DNA of 7,810 nucleotides from Thermoplasmata archaeon (GTDB lineage: Archaea; Thermoplasmatota; Thermoplasmata; Thermoplasmatales; Thermoplasmataceae): the NCBI GenBank assembly GCA_021797955.1, contig JAJZYV010000073.1, positions 1-7,810 on the forward strand, read 5' to 3'. The notes beneath the pieces were generated by a model. The model was given only the letters and a program-made list of their open reading frames with translations. It ran no database searches and was not told the origin of the DNA. Numbering within the stretch: position 1 is the stretch's first letter; the number at the start of each line of letters is the position of its first letter. Position numbers and translations under genes: made by a program. Below are positions 5,983 through 7,810 of this stretch, piece after piece.

Positions 5983-6052
5983 AGTAGATAAATTAATCTG
6001 TTTGTACTTCAACTCTGTGAGACTCTTTTGCAGGCTCTGAAAACGAAAAAAA

Positions 6053-6277
6053 TTACTGCTTTGCTTGTTCTTCCTTATTCACTATCTCAATGATGCTGTC
6101 CAGATACTTCCTGAAAGTGTAGCTAAAGTTGATGGTTTTTCTGTGTGCCTTGATAAACGCTGACTGCTCTTCAGAGATGGTGAATGAAAAAGTCTTCTCA
6201 CTCGTACTCTGTGCAGACCCTCTGTACACAATATCTGGCTGTTCTTTTCCCGCATTGGTTTGCTCCTGCTTTGCCAT
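6053..6277 (-). CDS. Small ribbon-helix-helix DNA-binding protein
   Basis: This 74-residue protein has a polar, Gln-rich N-terminus (MAKQEQTNAGKEQ), then a segment from residue 28 that fits a ribbon-helix-helix fold: strand KTFSFTISE, first helix EQSAFIKAHRK, turn TINFS, second helix YTFRKYLDSIIEIVNKE. Such proteins bind operators as dimers and act as copy-number or transcription regulators in plasmids and viruses. The first residues of the strand would read DNA bases. It heads a minus-strand gene set with the 67-residue and zinc-finger genes. No Shine-Dalgarno sequence is seen. A TATA-like CTAATATAG lies only about 9 bases before the ATG, too close to serve this start. The nearby palindrome at 6460-6477 could be its operator, which is a guess. 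Confidence 0.65.
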   Translation of the reverse strand: MAKQEQTNAGKEQPDIVYRGSAQSTSEKTFSFTISEEQSAFIKAHRKTINFSYTFRKYLDSIIEIVNKEEQAKQ

Positions 6278-6353
6278 AATACTATATTAGTTTAGAGTTG
6301 TTCAATTTTCTTGTGAAATGGCAGGTTTGCGAACGATTGTTATCTGACCTTTT

Positions 6354-6459
6354 CTTCTCAATAGTAATTATGATATTTTAATTATATTTGGTTTGGAACA
6401 CTTTTGTCCTGTGTCCTGTAGCAGTTTGGAGTGAAATCCATTAACTTACCTTATTTTCA
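6354..6459. repeat. Diverged 106-base direct repeat, copy A
   Basis: By eye about three quarters of positions match 7216-7321. The longest shared blocks are TTTGGAGT and AAATCCATTA, and both copies begin CTTCTC and end near TTTTCA. Each copy can form a small hairpin with a 9-base loop at nearly the same place (ACAC/GTGT at 6398-6414 here), although the stems are offset by a base in the alignment. No coding frame is shared convincingly. The copy lies between the winged-helix gene and the ribbon-helix-helix gene. Confidence 0.7.
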
Positions 6460-6477
6460 CCTGTTGCGCATAACAGG
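6460..6477. repeat. 18-base inverted repeat (CCTGTT / AACAGG)
   Basis: CCTGTT and AACAGG form perfect 6-bp arms around a 6-base centre, immediately next to repeat copy A and about 40 bases downstream of the winged-helix gene stop. There is no T-run after it on either strand, so it fits an operator or a processing hairpin better than a terminator. Confidence 0.4.
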
Positions 6478-6514
6478 ATGTGACATGGTTCATCCATGCT
6501 TGTATTCTGAAAAA

Positions 6515-7036
6515 TTAATATTCTTTGAATCTCCAATCGTTTCTTCCCGTACTGTAGATTTTTCCTTGGTCCTTTAGATGTGTTACTGCCCACTTTACCA
6601 TAGCCTCCCATCTAACTCCACCAGTTTTAATTTTTGCAAAATCACCATCCCAGAGTTCTGTCCTTACCCTTTCAAAGACTCTTCTCACAATTTCTTTTCT
6701 ACTTATTGGCCCGTGTTCTTTGATGACCGCTAAAACATAGGGATGAAACCAATCGTACTTGTGATTTCTTGGTTTAGTCCACTTTTCTTGACTTTCCGCA
6801 TACCCACTTCTTAGACTTGATCCACCATTAATATCATCTTTTTCAACTTCTAGCCCAGTTAGTACACTCTTTTCTATTCTAGGTCGAATGGACTTTACCA
6901 ACCATTTGAGGTCTGAATATTTCGCAAAGTCTTCGTATGATACCATACTCTCGACTTCTCTTTCACCAGTCACTGGATTCTTGATTTTCTCAGTAACTCT
7001 GACTCCATCTCTTTCGAATATTATTTTATCCGTCAT
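6515..7036 (-). CDS. Winged-helix protein with an Mrr N-terminal-like domain
   Basis: This 173-residue protein has two parts. Residues 1-90 are charged, with no recognised motif (MTDKIIFERDGVRVTEKIK start, acidic middle). Residues 97-173 form a winged helix: YVLAVIKEHGPISRKEIVRR, a long helix, then W-E-A-M-V-K-W-A-V-T-H-L-K-D-Q-G-K-I and a short wing ending in WRF. This matches the layout of the DNA-binding domain found at the N-terminus of Mrr-type restriction proteins, but no nuclease domain follows. It is probably a DNA-binding regulator of the integrated element. ATG at 7036-7034 has a TATA box about 24 bases upstream, so the transcript is likely leaderless. The gene has seven TGG codons and no internal stops, unlike the two broken genes nearby. 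Confidence 0.75.
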   Translation of the reverse strand: MTDKIIFERDGVRVTEKIKNPVTGEREVESMVSYEDFAKYSDLKWLVKSIRPRIEKSVLTGLEVEKDDINGGSSLRSGYAESQEKWTKPRNHKYDWFHPYVLAVIKEHGPISRKEIVRRVFERVRTELWDGDFAKIKTGGVRWEAMVKWAVTHLKDQGKIYSTGRNDWRFKEY

Positions 7037-7056
7037 AATTCTACAATCTCACTCGC

Positions 7057-7063
7057 TATATAA
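7057..7063 (-). promoter_or_regulatory. TATA box of the winged-helix gene
   Basis: On the minus strand TTATATA, followed by GCGAG, is centred about 24 bases before the ATG at 7036, with an A-rich stretch upstream as expected for a BRE/TATA pair. This is the best promoter in the window. Confidence 0.6.
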
Positions 7064-7215
7064 GTTTTATCTTTTTTCTACGTTTTCTATGTTTTATACT
7101 TTTCAAACTATCATTAGACTAGTAAGCTGGGAAAAGGTTTCGATTAGTTAGAAAACACATAAAATCTGACTTCACAAACTTATGTATTCATTATTCTACG
7201 GGAAAATTTTTATTG

Positions 7216-7321
7216 CTTCTCGATAGTTAATTATGAATTTTTAATCATATTGGGTTACGCACATTTGCACTGCGTTTTGTGGCACTTTGGAGTTAAATCC
7301 ATTAGCTTATCTCATTTTTCA
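7216..7321. repeat. Diverged 106-base direct repeat, copy B
   Basis: Second copy of 6354-6459, in the same orientation, about 860 bases away and upstream of the winged-helix gene. Similarity stops where the IS3 remnant begins, so this end may be cut. The equivalent hairpin here is ACGCA/TGCGT (7257-7261 and 7271-7275) with a 9-base loop. Confidence 0.7.
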
Positions 7322-7541
7322 GTTCCCCGGAATTCCTCAGCAATGCCCATATTCTCCTGTAACCATAGGTTGTCCGATCTGCCGATAACCCGATTATTTC
7401 AGCTTCAATATTATCTGAGATTCTGGGCTTCCCCCTTCCTGATCTCCCTGTCTTTCTGTAATAGATGGATGATCTGGGAACATCCATTGCCCTTGATATC
7501 CCGGATACCGTCATTGCAGGCCTAAGGCTTTCAATGGCCAT
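7302..7541 (-). pseudogene. IS3-family orfB (transposase), truncated
   Basis: The frame is the -1 frame relative to orfA and is open upstream to the A8 run, giving a fused orfAB reading through LKKKSTGEEIAMAIES. It reads as the start of an IS3 OrfB: a small helical domain (SGISRAMDVPRSSIYYRK), a basic linker, and the conserved TYGYRRIWALLRNSG. It then leaves the family pattern at about 7321 and stops at TAA 7302-7304. The whole DDE catalytic domain is missing, so it cannot transpose. An ATG at 7541 would also allow separate start of OrfB. Its final residues are encoded by repeat copy B, which fixes the breakpoint near 7321. Confidence 0.8.
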
Positions 7542-7543
7542 GG

Positions 7544-7810
7544 CTATTTCCTCCCCTGTCGACTTTTTTTTAAAGCATCAATAACAAGGGCCTGATCGCC
7601 CACCAATCTCTTGAGATCATCAATCTCCTTCTGGTATTCATTTCCCCTTGATGATTCTCCAAGACCCTTCCTTCCACCCTCCAGGAAGCGTTCCTTCCAT
7701 CTGTGGAACTGCGCAACGGATACTCCATGCCTGCGGCACAGTTCGGCAATGTTTGTGGCCGTGAATGATTCAATGACAATCTGTTCCTTCTGCTCTACCG
7801 TGAATTTCTC
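7544..7810 (-). CDS. IS3-family orfA (helix-turn-helix protein), start outside window
   Basis: The minus-strand frame is open from the right edge to TAG 7544-7546, 88 codons. It reads KFTVEQKEQIVIESF, then NIAELCRRHGVSVAQFHRWKERF, a typical IS3 OrfA helix-turn-helix. A leucine-rich coiled-coil segment follows (EYQKEIDDLKRLVGDQALVIDALKK) through which OrfA and OrfAB dimerise. It binds the element's ends and limits transposition. Near its end lies an A8 run (7564-7571) at which ribosomes can slip -1 into orfB. Only a few N-terminal residues seem to be missing. Confidence 0.85.
   Translation of the reverse strand, partial: EKFTVEQKEQIVIESFTATNIAELCRRHGVSVAQFHRWKERFLEGGRKGLGESSRGNEYQKEIDDLKRLVGDQALVIDALKKSRQGRK
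7564..7571 (-). promoter_or_regulatory. A8 slippery site for -1 frameshift (orfA to orfB)
   Basis: On the minus strand the codons GCT TTA AAA AAA AGT contain eight A in a row, and orfB is open in the -1 frame across this point. This is the standard way IS3 elements make the OrfAB transposase. The site survives although orfB is truncated. Confidence 0.65.

Larger units (their letters stand above)
7321..7810 (-). mobile_element. IS3-family remnant (runs off right edge)
   Basis: orfA, the slippery run and the first part of orfB are present on the minus strand. The 3' end was lost at about 7321. The 5' end of the element is outside the window. It is visibly GC-richer than the integrated element next to it. 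No terminal repeat or target duplication is seen. Confidence 0.75.

Noticed and set aside
6888..7151. Plus-strand ORF opposite the winged-helix gene start
   Set aside because: It crosses the TATA box and start of the minus-strand gene and has no domain.
6395..7275. Covarying hairpin shared by repeats A and B as evidence of a structured RNA
   Set aside because: Both copies fold with a 9-base loop, but the stems are shifted by one base in the sequence alignment and are only 4 to 5 pairs, so chance is not excluded.
7250..7525. Plus-strand ORF across repeat copy B and the IS3 remnant
   Set aside because: Antisense to OrfB and spans the recombination joint, so it cannot be an old gene.
7570..7779. 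Second minus-strand ORF over the IS3 orfA region
   Set aside because: Wrong frame; the other frame encodes a clear helix-turn-helix and coiled coil.
1..7810. CRISPR array, rRNA or complete tRNA gene
   Set aside because: No regularly spaced repeats and no tRNA or rRNA structure found on reading both strands.

Overview
The window looks archaeal, most likely from the Thermoplasmatales (Ferroplasma, Acidiplasma, Cuniculiplasma or Thermoplasma relatives). The reasons are an SSV-type (KxxR) tyrosine integrase, AT-rich TATA-like boxes about 24 to 28 bases before start codons as expected for leaderless transcripts, heavy use of AGA/AGG/ATA codons, and archaeal IS4-type and IS3-type transposases. This placement is inference from style, not from a marker gene. 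The region is accessory DNA: nothing in it looks like a core chromosomal gene.

Layout. Bases 1-350 are the right end of an IS4-type element whose rest lies outside the window. Bases 643-2370 hold an AT-rich operon on the plus strand: a AAA+ ATPase, an unrecognised 129-residue protein overlapping it by 4 bases, and two short ORFs, also overlapping by 4 bases, that together carry the motifs of one Mrr-like PD-(D/E)xK nuclease (GIDFI in the first, GQVK in the second). Bases 2422-3931 are a complete IS4-superfamily insertion sequence with matching terminal repeats and an intact 6-bp target duplication.

From 4071 to about 7320 lies a decayed integrated element (provirus or plasmid). On the plus strand is an SSV-type integrase of 320 codons with a ribbon-helix-helix N-terminus. 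It keeps one reading frame and all its catalytic residues but is broken by four in-frame stop codons. Converging on it from the minus strand are a 173-residue winged-helix protein with a good leaderless promoter, a small ribbon-helix-helix protein, a 67-residue protein with two cysteines, and a C2H2 zinc-finger gene that starts inside its neighbour's stop codon (TAATG) and has two in-frame stops. A diverged 106-base direct repeat flanks the winged-helix gene. Bases 7321-7810 are an IS3-family remnant: orfA running off the window, an A8 slippery run, and an orfB cut off before its catalytic part.

How it fits together: the ATPase plus split-nuclease operon is the most interesting part, because an AAA+ motor next to a restriction-type nuclease between mobile elements is a common layout for defence modules. 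It is not proven to be active, and the nuclease may be frameshifted. The integrated element was probably immobilised by substitutions alone. Every internal stop in its two broken genes can be explained by single C-to-T or G-to-A changes, and no frame was lost.
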